Shown here piece by piece: positions 1-12,394 of a DNA stretch of 64,000 nt. This stretch comes from Xenopus tropicalis (lineage: Eukaryota > Chordata > Amphibia > Anura > Pipidae): positions 48,621,358 through 48,685,357 of the forward strand of contig NC_030683.2 in the NCBI RefSeq assembly GCF_000004195.4. The letters run 5' to 3'. The translations under genes were made by a program, and so were the position numbers. The notes below the pieces were generated by a model. The model did not search any database and had not been told where the DNA came from. It saw only the letters and a list, made by a program, of their open reading frames with translations. How positions within the stretch are numbered: position 1 is the first letter of the stretch; each line of letters begins with the position of its first letter.

Positions 1-770
1 GGACCGGGATTAGTAAAATTGATCATATCTTTTACCTGTTGCAGCCAGGGACTAATCACAGCCTTAAAGCACCCTTGAACTGCAGGTTTCTCTGCAGCAA
101 ATCTTTGTGATCTTACATAGATGTTTTGCTTATGCAATTTGTTTCTGCTTATGTTTTTCTTATGTTCTTTTTTCTGTATTAGTCACTACTGGTTTCTTTT
201 TTTTTAGAACGTCATATTTTAATCAGTTTGAATATTTCTACTTGACAAAATGTTCTTACTACAATAAATGTCAGACTTCTGCAGCTTTCCCTGTCTTTAC
301 CAAGAGTCAGAAATAATGCATTGCTATGGAAGATGTTAACCCATTTGAGATACATATAATGATACAAAAATGATATAATTCCAATTAGTAAAATACTGAA
401 ATTACAAATCAGAATCCCTATTTTCTATGTTCTGTGTCTTTAGTAAGACTTTAGCCAGTCTTCAATGTACTTTGCATGATCCTGTGAGTTTCATCCTTAT
501 TCTCATTTCCTCAAACATTACAATTATATTAGCTATATTCTTAATTTAATGAGTGGTGATCTGAGTGGTGATCTTCAATCTACATGTAATGTGCATTTCT
601 TAGAATTGCACACTGAATTATCAGACAGGAACCAATGTGCTGAGTAGGTAGAAACATATTCAATTACAAGAACTAAAAATACAGGAACAGGAAAAAAAAA
701 ATAATTCCAAATCCATGCACAAATCTGGGCAGGCAGCAAACAATTGAAGTCCATAAAACAGTCCAAAGGT
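1..770. other. No gene seen; AT-rich non-coding sequence
   Basis: I find no convincing exon, RNA gene or complete repeat here. Short open frames on both strands are AT-rich and lack splice-site or codon support. The stretch looks like ordinary intronic or intergenic DNA. Confidence 0.5.
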
Positions 771-1173
771 CAGGACAGGCAAAAAGCGTGCAGAGTTAAA
801 TAACAGCCAAGGTCAAAACCAGGAAGTCATATCAGAGGGAACAAGGGCAGAGCAGAAACAGGACTTACAGGGCAGGAAACTGGGACAGGGATCTCAGGAA
901 CAGGAATGCAGGACAGGAGGCAGGGACAGGATGAACAAGACAGAACGGAGCAATGATCCAGCACAGGATGTTGCATGAGTCAGACTTAAATTTCCCCTTA
1001 ATTGGGTGTTTGACTGTAGCTGGAACATGGGTATAAGCAAGGAAATACAAAACGGGGGAAGAGTAATTATGATAACCTGGCAGGCTGCAATTACAGTGAC
1101 TCCTATGGCTCAACTGGGAGCAACAGTGGCCCAAGTAACTTAGGTCCCTGGTTCTATACCAGGGAGTTCCTGA
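771..1173 (-). mobile_element. Possible LTR fragment of a gypsy-type element
   Basis: Read on the minus strand, the block begins TGTCAGGAACTCC at 1173, which is how many Ty3/gypsy LTRs start. Its composition (rich in cagg/ggac words on the plus strand, higher GC) differs sharply from the AT-rich flanks. I cannot find the other LTR end, a target duplication or internal coding sequence, so it may be a truncated or solo LTR. Family assignment is tentative. Confidence 0.35.
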
Positions 1174-1655
1174 CAGCAATCCAACAAGATCGTGTAGTAG
1201 TATATATATGAATCAATGCAATTTATGTACATGTTACTAAATTCCTTAATTTATGTGCAAATATTTGTGAGAATATCAGATTCATAATAGACCTCAGTCA
1301 AGACCTGAAATAAGCAATCTTTGATGCTTCAGATGTGGTACAATGATTTGTTTGATATTTTTTAACATATTTAGTTAAAGCAATGAATAGTAATATTATT
1401 AATAACAGTAGTATTAGTTATGCCTGGTGAAAGAATTTGCTCATCACTAGTTACCAGACTTGGTGCTAGCTTTGCTGGTTTTATTGCATAACACCTTAAA
1501 TGTTAACTTTGTTTATTGTAGGCTCAATGTACTGTACCTCAATTTTGAAAGCATATTGTGTTTGGTATGTTGCAATTTCTAGGTATGGAAAAAAAACATG
1601 AACTGCCTTTTATGCCTACAACAGAAGAAAATACCATTTGAAGCTCTGTATTTTT
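1174..1655. other. No gene seen
   Basis: AT-rich sequence with a short TA run near 1200. No coding, RNA or clear mobile-element signal. Confidence 0.45.
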
Positions 1656-2040
1656 CCGTCAGGCTAAGAGAAGTGGTTCCACTTCAGCCTCAGTGCAGGC
1701 AAACAAAGCGGAGCATTTGTGGCGCCCGAAAACGGCTGCTTCTGCGTTTTTCAGGCCGATCTACACTCCACTGATGTCTTTCACTGAAGCTGTACTTTTA
1801 AGTGCAGGTAAATGGCGCAGCATAGGCGCTTGCATGCTACACATGAACAACCCCGGATGGGCCTCTCACAATACTAGTCCCAAGCATGGAGCAACAGCCA
1901 GTCGATTTAAAAATACCAAAGTCTTTATTATTATACTAAAAGCATCAAAGAAACATAATAGGCTCAACCCCACAACATACACTGCTCGGCTTGACACGTT
2001 TCGTGGCCCTTAGCCACTTCCTCAGAGGCACGTGAATCTG
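1656..2040 (-). mobile_element. Dispersed repeat ending in a hammerhead-like stem-loop
   Basis: A GC-richer block containing a short hairpin (an arm ending gaagtgg facing ccacttc near 1665-1695) and, at 1996-2025, the complement of CTGAGGA-A-GTGGC...GCCAC-GAAACG. The same architecture, with a different stem sequence each time, recurs elsewhere in the window. The 106-codon open frame through this block (1693-2013) has no protein features that I recognise and is probably fortuitous. Confidence 0.4.
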
Positions 2041-3413
2041 CTTTTCACAGCCTCATGCAAAAATGCAGGGCTGCATTGACTTTAAATAGCAAATACCTGG
2101 GGGAACACTGTAAGTAAGTAACAATAGCATAATTGAAGAAGTGTCTTATTTAAGGCAACAAATGAAGAAAATCTTAAATTAACATCTGTCATAAAATTGC
2201 GGATCACTGGGCAGGGGTGGGGAATTATTGGATTTATGGAATTATGAAAAAGGTGGCAATGATATGATAAAAGTTTATTTTTAAATTACTTTTTTTGTAT
2301 GTAATCAGCTTTGTCATGCAAAGCACTAAAAATTCACTTCATTGGACAAAATCAATGGAATTGTCATTAGAAAAAATTTCATTAACCTTTATGCTCAGCT
2401 TTTTTCAATAGTGCATTATTTTTTTCTCCTTGTCTTGAAGAAGACTAAAGAAGCTGAAGATTTTAATGCAAACCTAAACTGAGTGGCTTTATGTATTACT
2501 ATTTCTAGCTTATTAGAACAAGTGACTAATGACATATTTATAATTCAGTAATCACTACGGAATTGATACACTGATACAATTTACTCATGTTTTCTCAGGA
2601 ACTATTTCACCATATACAGTTGAATATATTCATCCCAGGGGTAAATATAAAGAATAGAAGGTTAAAGAAACCCATATTTCCCTGTGCAGGTAGATGGGAT
2701 CCTGTATCACTGTGTTCCTGCTCTATTTTACTACACCAATTACACCAAAAAATGGACAAATAATTTGTGGGCTTTGTTGTGGTCTCTCACATTTCACAGT
2801 TAATGGATTGGAGTAAACTGTTGGAGCACAGGATGGCTACATTACATGTTTTCTAATATAAACATAAGAAAAACAACCTTACATCATTTTACAATTCTGT
2901 ACCTACTCACAAGATCTAGAAGAGCTAGGGAAGGGTCAAAGGGAGCTTTTCCAGCTATCTGCCATAGTCTCTGCATGTTTTGGGCTTCCCAGGAAACTGA
3001 GTTTTTTTTTCCCAGGAAACTAGTTTTTACTTCAGTAGCTAACATGTTAAAATAAATATTTAATAAAATCCTCTTAACCCAGGTTGTAAACAGGTTGTAG
3101 ACCAAATAAGTCTGATTCCATTTTTTAACTCCTAGACCAATGGATTTAATCAAATAGGGGCCCATTGTAGGGAAAGGACTGTGTCTACAACCTTACAGTA
3201 GGTGTGATATTGCTCAGTAGGATTTTACAACCTCATACATACATACATACATACATTTACAACAAATAAATAAAGCATATTGCATAATTTAACAGGATTG
3301 TGATCGTTTGCAATATTATAAATCAAATTTATGTAATTTTAAGTTTGATCTGTCTATTTATGAGGTTAATTTACAATTGAAAACCTTTTTAAAATGTATT
3401 TTCTAATCTAGGT
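2041..3413. other. No gene seen; (CATA)n tract at 3234-3255
   Basis: AT-rich sequence without supportable coding potential. A short cata microsatellite lies near the right end. Confidence 0.45.
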
Positions 3414-3675
3414 TTAAAGGAGAACTGAATCCTAAAATAAATGTAAGTGTAGAAATGCTATATTTTTTTTACTGAATATACTGCACCATCCTACAGTTTC
3501 AGAATCGATAACAGGAATGATTCAGGCCTTCAAAGTTGTGCACAGGGGGTTGTCATCTTGACTGTTGTTCATCACTGCTAAAGGGCTGAGGTTACCTTGA
3601 GCTGATACAGAATCTCAAAACATAATGTGCAGTATTTTTGCCCTACATCTTTGTTAAGCTTTAGATCTCCTTTAA
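3414..3675. mobile_element. T2-like MITE (TTAA-flanked)
   Basis: The left end reads TTTAAAGGAGAACTG and the right end reads AGATCTCCTTTAAAA, so the ends are inverted copies containing a TTAA target. This matches the T2-type (Kolobok-related) MITEs abundant in Xenopus, which end in TTAAAGGrr. The middle has no ORF; it is a non-autonomous element. Confidence 0.65.
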
Positions 3676-3797
3676 AAGTAAATACCTTTGATTTATAATG
3701 GCATACCTGCCAAACAAATAAATGATCATTTAAAATATGTTATTGTGACAAAACAATTTTTTTTTAATCTGCAGGAAAACATCTGTTATATCAGTGC

Positions 3798-4160
3798 TTA
3801 AATATACCTCACTGTCACCTCTTTAACTGTCACAACAGATGGTATGTAATTGCTAACATTTGGCACTCTGCATTCACCCTTCCTTTCCAGATAATTAACC
3901 CCTGCTGTAAAGGTAAACAAAGTCAGGACCCTCTGTAAGGTTAGCCCTTCCAAATACACATACTTAGTTCCAATTCCTCTTGTAAGAGCTATGCACTGCC
4001 TGGATCCTACAAGTAGACTAAACTGGGCATACTTACCAAATGTTGGCCCAACATTATTGGCACCATCACAATTCAGGGTAAGATTGGCCCTGTGATGCCT
4101 CACAATGCCACATATTTGATCCACTCTATAAGTTGCCTTTGCAAATTGCAGAAAGAATTA
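3798..4160 (-). other. Unexplained open frame of about 120 codons
   Basis: The minus strand is open for roughly 120 codons, about 108 of them after a possible GTG/valine at 4124. That is long for this base composition. The translation has mixed, protein-like composition (for example GANNVGPTFGKY) but no domain I recognise. A good splice donor (TTTG|gtaagtat) lies inside it near 4035, which could end a smaller exon of about 4036-4120. It could equally be a decayed transposon piece or chance. No upstream start context, polyadenylation signal or neighbouring exon supports a gene. Confidence 0.2.
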
Positions 4161-4559
4161 AAACCTCTTCTGCATTTCATGACTTTCAGGCTTACAAAAG
4201 GGGTCTTTAGACTTTTTAAAAACGTTCAACCACTGCAGCTAAGTCCCCCCCCCCCATGCGCCAGTGACTGGCAATAGCGGTAACCAACCCTGGCATTCTC
4301 CACAAGCTGACCATTGCTTGCTACCATAAAAACATTTTTTAAAAAAAGAGAAACATTTAAACTGCCATGCAACAATAAAGAACCTCATTCCCTAAAGGAA
4401 TTGTGTGTGTAAGTTTAACCCAATGCCCACAAACTCCCAGGGCCCAGAAATGTCACAGTTATGACTAAAATAAAAAAAAAAAAAACATCAGTACTGTAAA
4501 CACAGCACTCAATTCATTTTTTATTTGTATTGTAACGATAATTGATTTATGCATTAGTA

Positions 4560-4795
4560 CAGTGGGTGGCACATTCTTGCATTCATTGTAAGCTCTACGG
4601 GGCAGGGACCTCCATCCTCTTGTGTCTTTGACACTTAACTTATTGCAACTGTATCTTGTATTTATTTGTGTTTATTGTAATACTTTGTATTTATCTATTT
4701 TAATACCCCTGTTTATATTAATGTATTCTACTGTACAGCGCTGAGTACATAAGTAGCGCTTTATAAATAAAGTTATACATACATACATGTTGAGG
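4560..4795 (+). mobile_element. L2/CR1-like LINE 3' tail
   Basis: Contains the conserved vertebrate LINE tail words: 'attgtaagctct...ggggcaggg' followed by 'tgtacagcgctgagtac' and 'gcgctttataaataaa', ending in a (TACA)n tract at 4778-4795. This is the usual 3' end of L2/CR1-clade non-LTR elements; the 5' coding part is absent here. Confidence 0.7.
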
Positions 4796-5133
4796 AAGTT
4801 GCTTGGCTTTGAAATGCTCTGCACAATGCAAAAAAGGTCAATAAGGTCAAAGAGAACTTGATGCAATAACTGATAGCACACTGCTCTAGTACTGAATTTG
4901 TGCATGAGCCCAATACAATGAGACAAGCTCAGTGGAAAATAGTTTCCCCTTGGTTTTAGATCAAATCCTTCTTCAAATTAAGGTGCTGGAACAGCTCTAG
5001 ACATATACTTTTCATTTATACTGTATGTATGTTTCCTAAATCTTCCATATAGGCTTCGGTGCAAATGTATCTGCATGTCAAGCTGTGATGTTATATGAGT
5101 TCAAGGCACCATAACATGTAAGCATATGGGAGA

Positions 5134-5345
5134 ACACATAGGGGCAAATTTAGCAAAATGTGAGTTTAGAGCTTAATACATAAAAACTTACCAATGTTCT
5201 ATTTATTCCTATGGGGTTTTTAGAAATATACTTATCAATGTATAAAAGTTAGAACTCGCCATTTGATAAATATGCTTCTAAAAATTCGATAGGAATGAAT
5301 AAAACATGGGGGGATTGGTATATATTAAGCTAAATCTGCCCCATA
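5134..5345. mobile_element. Palindromic MITE
   Basis: The ends are inverted: 'ggggcaaatttagc' on the left and 'gctaaatctgcccc' on the right, flanked by ATA on both sides. The interior is also partly self-complementary (tcctatgggg.. against ..cgatagga). A PIF/Harbinger-like non-autonomous element is the likely class, inferred from the 3-bp flank. Confidence 0.55.
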
Positions 5346-8300
5346 GAGTTTGTTATATTCAGAATATTATCTGTGATGTGTATCAAACATGAATGGAGAA
5401 AAAATTGTGCATAAAACCTAGGGTTGCAAAAAACCAACATGTCCAAAGCTACTTTAACTCATTATATCAACAACAAATACACTAATGCCATGTTAGATAA
5501 CATTAAATGCAGTCTCTGGCTGAGGTAGTACAGTAACCAAAACATGAAATGCTTGAAAAACATGAAATACATATTGCCAGCAAGATGCTTTATCAATGAC
5601 GAAAAGCAATAATGGAATGGTTTTGTGCGAAAAATGTAGTCAAGGAACAAGGAACCCAAAGCAATGGCTCAGTGTTGGTCAGATAGGTGATGAGGGGGTA
5701 CTTATTCTGTAACAGCTAGTGGGGGAATGCTTTGTCATTTGGTGTTTTCTGGCCTGTGATTATTACGACTAAGTAGCAAACAGGTTTGGAGAAAAATGTT
5801 ACTGTGGGCATGGGTCCCGCCAGGTGGTGATAACTGGTTGCCTGGTTTCATTTGCCCATCTGACTCCCTAGAGGTTGGGTGGCTGTTATGTCAGGAAGCC
5901 CTGGAAAGTGAGTGATGATTATTTAAAAGTAAACGTTTAAAAGTTATGGTTGTATTTTATATACATTGTTATGTTATATGTTAATAAAAGTTGTGGTTGG
6001 CCTTTTTAATTTCAAATCTGGATTTGTTTTCTGTCTCCTGGGACTTGAAGGGGGAGGAAGCCAAGTAATAGTTATAAGCTAAAGGGGGGGGGGGGATATG
6101 TGGATGTCATCTCGACACTTCTTATGTGAAATGACAAGATTTAAAAGTGATGCAACAGTTACAACATTAAAGAAGAAGGAAAGGCATTTTGGCATTTTAC
6201 TGCCAATAGATTAGCCACATTAGTGCCACCTAGAATGTTATACTTATTTTACAGAAAGTGTTACCATACCTGAGTAAACGGCCTTAGAAACTCCCTCTGT
6301 TTTTTTTTAAGATAGAAGCTGCCCATTTAGCTTGGTCACACATACTAATGGGAGGGGGAGTGAATTCTTATGAATTCTTAATGTAGGGAGGAAGTCTGAT
6401 ACTGTAGAACATGTTTACACAAAACAAGTTGGGAAATCCTGTGTAATCATTTTGATAGAGGACTCAGTGCAGCTTTTCTTTGAGTGCTTATGGCTGTATT
6501 TACATAGACCTTTCCAATAAAGTGTACTTAGTTTTTACCTTTCCTTTTCCTTTAATGCATGTTAAAAAAGGGCTAGTTTCATTCTACAATGGAGAAAGGC
6601 TGAAGAGAAAGCTTAATAATTCTAAAGCCAAAAAGCTAAAAAGATTAAAACCAATAGCAAATTGTCTTGGAATATCACTATTTGCATTCTACAAGCATAT
6701 TTAACTCTTATTTGGCTAAGTGGTTATGATGCAAATGCTTAAACCCTGTGTTACAGTAAAATGTCAAAAATGCAATGGCTTGGCATAAAATATGTATAAC
6801 TACATATATGAAATTTCATAGGTAGTCTTTATTGAGTATCTTGAAAAGACTATTGTATGTTTGTCACTTTACCTAAAAAGTATTATTGAGCATAAAATGG
6901 ATTCTTAATCTACATCTGCAGTTTAAATCTAATTATACCATTTTCCAGTGTAACACAGATATCTATAGTGCAGAGTCATTAAACTCTATTTATGCAGGAA
7001 AATGTTACAGCTGTTTCAAAATCACAGTTAAAAGGAGGAGATTCAAGACATTTAGCAAGGTCATTCACTAAGACATTCTTTTAGTTAAACATGCAACCAT
7101 TATAAGCTGGATAAATCATAGTTCAAATGGAAAATGCTAAGCAGAAATATCATAAATGCAATTGCTTTATACAAAGAACACCAAATACTAAAGTCTAAAT
7201 TAAATAGGAGTGAAATCTCTAATGCAGAACAGGGAAGCCCTTTTTCTGACCAAACAGAAAGTCAGCATGGCCATTAACCACAGTAAATTATTATATTAAA
7301 CAATTTTTGTACCTGGTTCACTGTACAGCTAAAATAATTGCATTTTTACTAAAAAAGTGCAAACTGATAAATATTGCACAAATTAAATACCCATAATTGC
7401 TTCAAGTGTATTGTCTTGCAATAGCTACTAGAGGCACAATGATTTGTGCCTGTTAATAAAACTCATGCAAATGAGTGCAATTTATCTGTAAAGGAAGTGG
7501 TTGCACACAAGAATACATTTACTGTACCTCTTCAAGTGCTCATGATTACACTAATGCAATGTACAGTACTTATTGCCTGGTCAATCCAGTTATTAGGTAC
7601 AGATCACCCTTGATCTGAGGAGCCCTACATTGAACATAGCAGTCACCCACAATTCCACGTGAATTAAAGGTCACAACTTCTTCCTTTCTTGTAGGTCCCC
7701 TATATAAAGGAAGCAGAACCTACCCTTCATGTGGCCACTGGATCTGTTTTCTCTATAGTTACATTATGGACTGTTAATGTAGAATATTCCTTTTCATTGT
7801 ATTACTTTAAATAAACACCTTAACTACTAATAATGTCATTGTATTTTGTGTTATATCAGACTTGTATGTTTGTTTTTTGACCTTAAAACCTAATACATTT
7901 CTGGATAAAGCTGCTGGTGTTTCCAATCTGCTGCATCGATGTAGTAAAACTCTTCTGAAGCTTTTTATAGAAAAGACATTATGATATTATCCCTGGCAAC
8001 ATGACAGACCTTCTGTGTACTTGAGGTCATTTAGCACAGAAAGCTTTATTCAGTGGAAAAGGTTTTTTTTCCTTTTTAAACTGTTGTAAAAAGTTTTTAT
8101 AATTTTGGAAAAAGATTTATAAATTTTCAGAAAGCATTAGCAATGCACGCTAATACTAGCAAAAACAATTTCACCTTTGATAAATTTACCCCTCAGTAAA
8201 AAGTGTTTCTCATCTTTTCATTTGGCCAAAACACAAAAAAATTACAAATATGGGAACATTTCTAGGCAAATAAAATGTATACGCTGGCAATAATTTTAAA

Positions 8301-8420
8301 AAAAAAATAAATTAAGTTTTCCCTACTTTACCTTATTTGTTTTGGAACATGTTTTGCACAAATGTATAACTAGTAGATAAAAAATAATGTACACGAAACT
8401 TTAAGAATGAAATTACTGAC
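5346..8420. other. No gene seen; AT-rich, intron-like
   Basis: Holds a run of ten G at about 6086-6095 and many short open frames without support. An ATGCAAAT octamer-like word occurs near 7460 but nothing around it makes a promoter case. I regard the whole stretch as intronic or intergenic. Confidence 0.45.
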
Positions 8421-8626
8421 CTCACTAATGAAGCTCTGAGCACCTCTTGGACTTAGAAGTAAAATGGCCCTCCTTAATGTGTCTCGATATCGATTAAGTT
8501 CCTCTGTCTTCATGGAAGTGAAAAGGGTGGCAAAAACTCTGCTGATATTTCTGTCCACTTTTTGCAAGGAAACGTCAAGTCCCAACCTTGATGCCTGATC
8601 CAAAAAACCCTGTAGCCCACGTATAT
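8421..8626 (-). CDS. Candidate internal exon of an unidentified host gene
   Basis: On the minus strand a textbook acceptor (ttatatctttctggtttcag, immediately upstream of 8626) precedes a 206-nt open stretch that ends at a donor (GAG|gtcagt) after 8421. The frame starts with the last two bases of a split codon and then gives 68 codons without a stop, ending in phase 0. The peptide is rich in charged helical sequence, with segments such as [16 protein letters not shown] and LLLSPRGAQ, unlike the translated noise around it. No repeat overlaps it. I do not recognise the gene; it reads like part of a large soluble or scaffold protein helical region. Neighbouring exons are not visible within several kilobases, as expected for a gene with very long introns. 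The call rests on splice sites plus protein-like composition, without a database match. Confidence 0.65.
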
Positions 8627-8977
8627 CTGAAACCAGAAAGATATAATGAGCTTAATATTGTTAAATCATATAAGACTTGCAAACAATAACATTTATTTTA
8701 TAGAGTGATCCAAAATACACCTTTCTGTGTTGTTCCCTTTATCTTCCAGATATTAAACAAAGAGACCAAGTTAACTGGATTGCCACAGGTAATAAGTGCA
8801 AGTTAGTGGGATCCTATTTTAAAGGAGTGTGCCAACAAATGGTTACAATTGAAACTGCTATTTTTCATCTGATCATTTGTTTTCTTATTGCTTCAGGTTG
8901 AAATAGCATTTTCATTTGAAAGATTTATATACAGTGCTTTATTTTGAGTTGGCTTTGTTAGCTGCCATTGTGATATT

Positions 8978-9131
8978 TCATGTTTGCTCTGTGTATAATG
9001 TAATGCTTTGATTGTGCAAGCGCTAAATACATGTTCTCCTGTTTGTTTGAGGATTGTAATTCGCAAGCAATTTGAATATAGAATTGTGAACATTCATGTT
9101 ATTAACAATAAATTCATATTATGATATCATT
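8978..9131 (+). repeat. Copy 1 of a 154-bp dispersed duplicate
   Basis: Nearly identical to 11558-11711 (two differences seen). The block contains 'gattgtgcaagcgctaaat' and ends 'attcatattatgatat'. It may be a LINE/SINE tail fragment, but the family is not recognised. Confidence 0.7.
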
Positions 9132-11486
9132 AACATGTAAATATTGCCAGTGGTACTACTATATGATATTATGCTAGACGAGTATTAAAAAATGATTTAT
9201 ACTGCAGGTGTATTGGAGCACAAATATTTTGGGATTTGTACTTGCAAATATTTGTATTGGAGAAATATCATCTGCATTAGCACAATCTTAATTCTTGGAA
9301 GTTTTCCAGTACAGTTCTACATAAGAAGAACGGCACTGCATAAAAAATGTAGTATTGTAATGGAAATCAAGAAATTATTCTGTTATATATCACTATATTC
9401 TGCTAGCACATTTTCACAATGGTGGTAATCAAATGTCATTAGAAAATGGTGTTGCAAAGTGCAGGGGTCCAAATCCATATACTTTGCGACTATTTGGCCC
9501 ACTGGCCAAATAGATGGATAGCAAACAATAGTATATACACAGTATGGCTGCCTTTCACTTTCTTATCTTTTCAGTTCCGTGTACTGGCAAACATCACAGG
9601 ATTATGTTTCAGAACTGATGAACCAACTGATATCTATATATTGTTCATGTCCTTAAAATTGTTTCAAACTATTTTACTAGTACATATATGGATTTGATTA
9701 AGGTTGCAAGAGAATAGTATATATTAAATATTATAATTAAATAATTTAATAGTTTGCTGTATATCAGAACATGTCCTAGGTGTACATTTAATTTAATCTA
9801 TACACATGATGTAACTTGCCATATTGCTTGCTCTGGCTCCTATCTTTTTTGGAAATATGCTGTCATCTTAATATATTTGCTAGATAAATCTAAACCTTTG
9901 TGACACAAAGTGGATATTGCTGAAGGTGTTCTGTAGCACGCTACAGTGATTTTAAATGAAGTAGAGGAGCATTAACAGTATCATCTAATCTACCTTTTCA
10001 TGCTCGACAAGCTATCTTACATATATTTATAATTTATATCAAAATAGAAAAGTCCCAAAAACTGTTCATTAAATCAAATGTTATCTGAATATAATGATGA
10101 ACCCACTGGGATGAGAAGAAGAACCGGAAGGTCGTTAAGGATAATAAAACAAATTATGTAGATGATTGCTATTATTCAGGATTGGATAGTCCTTAAGATT
10201 ATGGTGACACACGTAATGCTTTTAGATAGTTATATGTTCTGTGATTTTTACTAATGCAATAATTACAAAAAAGTACACCATTAATGGCTCATTACTTTTT
10301 GGCTGACAAGAAAATATAATTATAACCTGTAAAAAAAATTGCAAAGTACAAAACTGATGTAGTACAACGTGAGGTGATTGCTCTTTACAAAAGCTAATAC
10401 TTTCAGAGTACAGTGCAAACTGCCTAATGCACTTTTTTGAGAAAGTATGCACTCAAGAAATGCTTTTTATGCAACCACTGATGTCATTCTTTTTAAATGG
10501 GCATCCTAGTAGCAATGATATGATTTAAAAGCTTTTTTTCTTTTAAATTCATGATTCATTTACTATTATAGTCTATTCTAAGTAGGGGATCCTGAACAAA
10601 AACATTTTAAATATGGGTACATAATGTCATTTTTAATTGACCATATTATGTAAGCTAAGATCATGTTTGTTGCAGAGATTACATACATTTACAGCAATTG
10701 TCATTATACAGCAGAGAATGCAATAATTAAAAAAGAAAAAAGAAGATACTCTTCCTGTATTGTTACCCCTTTATGCTAAAATAGTCCCCCAGTGTTTCCA
10801 ATAATATCATCCCTCCAGGATGAGGAGTGTTTCCTTGGTGACAGCACATAATGAACAAAGAGATAAAACTCAGTTATTGCATGGAGATTCAGGGTGTCTG
10901 ATATTGTGTCAACTGAAACTATAATACTTTTTAGATAAAAGCATTTTTTTTCATTTGTTGCAAAAATTCCATGCTCTCACAGCATATATTCTTTCATTTG
11001 GATTGTTTGAAACAGTGAAGACACTGCTGATTCATTCATAAGGGTTTTTTTTTCTTGAATACATCATAAAAGATGTAAATGATAATTTCACCACCAGATA
11101 CATCAGTTTATTAACAAACACACAAAATGGCAGTTTTTCTAACATGAAAACATATCCCAACCTTTCTCCTGTATTTTACCAGAGAAAAATAGATATTCTG
11201 CAATTTACTGCCAATATAATACAATTTGTCATTATTTTAAACCATTTTTGTTGACTTTATCAACTAGCTACAATTTTTGTAGCATATAAACTCTAGACAT
11301 GTCCCTTTGGGATATAATGGTTCATATCGCCTCAGATGAGGCAAACACTTTATTAAAACATTTTACAAAGTGCTTTAGCAATTGGCCAAGTCACTCTCAA
11401 TAAAAATTTTATAATGCAAAAAAAAAAAAGTAGCAGAGAATGTAACTGACTTTACATTAGGGGGAAAAAAAATAATATAAAAAAAA
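9132..11486. other. No gene seen
   Basis: AT-rich sequence with scattered homopolymer runs. No exon, RNA gene or diagnosable mobile element. Confidence 0.45.
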
Positions 11487-11548
11487 ATAATAACACTAAA
11501 ATGATGCAAAAGATAAAGCAGCATATTTAGAAAAATGCCTTATTCTAT
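11487..11548 (+). repeat. 62-bp direct repeat, left copy
   Basis: Matches 12333-12394 with two differences (shared core gcaaaagataaagcagcat). The pair brackets a 784-bp block (11549-12332), so it has the form of a long target-site duplication. Confidence 0.7.
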
Positions 11549-11557
11549 CATTTATAA

Positions 11558-11711
11558 TCATGTTTGCTCTGTGTATAATGTAATGTTTTGATTGTGCAAG
11601 CGCTAAATACATGTTCTCCTGTTTGTTTGAGGATTGTAATTCGCAAGCAATTTGAATATAGAATTGTGAACATTCATGTTATTAACAATAAATTCATATT
11701 ATGATATAATT
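11558..11711 (+). repeat. Copy 2 of the 154-bp dispersed duplicate
   Basis: Matches 8978-9131 with two differences and lies just inside the block bracketed by the 62-bp direct repeats. Confidence 0.7.
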
Positions 11712-11759
11712 AATTCATTGAGATTGCAAAGCTTATCTATAAAGCTGAATTCAAAGTGG

Positions 11760-11965
11760 CGTATATATATATCAGTCCTGATGGTGTCTGCACTCCAAGG
11801 CTTTAGTATTCTGTGGGGTGCACAGCCAAAATCTGAGTATTTAGCATGAAATAATCCATGGCCGGCACACCCTTAAAATTCAAAAAAATTTTTTTTGTTT
11901 AAAAACCAACGTTTCGGTCCTCATTAGGACCTTTATCAAGGATAAAAAAGATATTATATATATAT
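11760..11965 (-). mobile_element. Repeat with hammerhead-like stem-loop
   Basis: At 11908-11940 the minus strand reads TTGATAA-A-GGTCC-loop-GGACC-GAAACG, with a perfect 5-bp stem. It is followed, in the minus direction, by poly(A/T)-rich DNA and a (TA)n tract lies on the other side. The arrangement matches the copies near 2.0, 23.1, 33.7 and 51.9 kb and suggests remnants of one class of retroelement. Confidence 0.45.
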
Positions 11966-12332
11966 AGAGCACATATCAGGACATAGCCTTGTCTGACCTC
12001 TCAAATATATTCTAGAGTAAAAATGTTTAACATTATGATGTAGAAAGGACTGTTAGGAGTCTCTTCTGTTTTTATTGCACGACAAGCCAAGTTCAGATCT
12101 CTGCACAATGTAAAGAGGCACAGGTAACTATAGACATGTGGCTCTGGGCTTTAATGGCAGGAACAAGGAAGAACCAAGTAAAAATGGGTCAGTGATTGGT
12201 CCTTTAAAGTGGTTCCTCTGCTGGCTCAGGCATAAGTCTCTCACATCTTGAAGTCGGCAACGAGGAATTAGGCAAGCTGCCAGAAGTTTGCCAAAGGTAG
12301 GAAAGTAGGGGAGTGGAAGCAGCAAAACTAAT

Positions 12333-12394
12333 ATAATATCACTAAAATGGTGCAAAAGATAAAGCAGCATATTTAGAAAAATGCCTTATTCTAT
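12333..12394 (+). repeat. 62-bp direct repeat, right copy
   Basis: Pairs with 11487-11548 around the 784-bp inserted block. Confidence 0.7.

Noticed and set aside
1693..2013. 106-codon plus-strand frame
   Set aside because: It runs through a dispersed repeat and has no recognisable domain or splice context.
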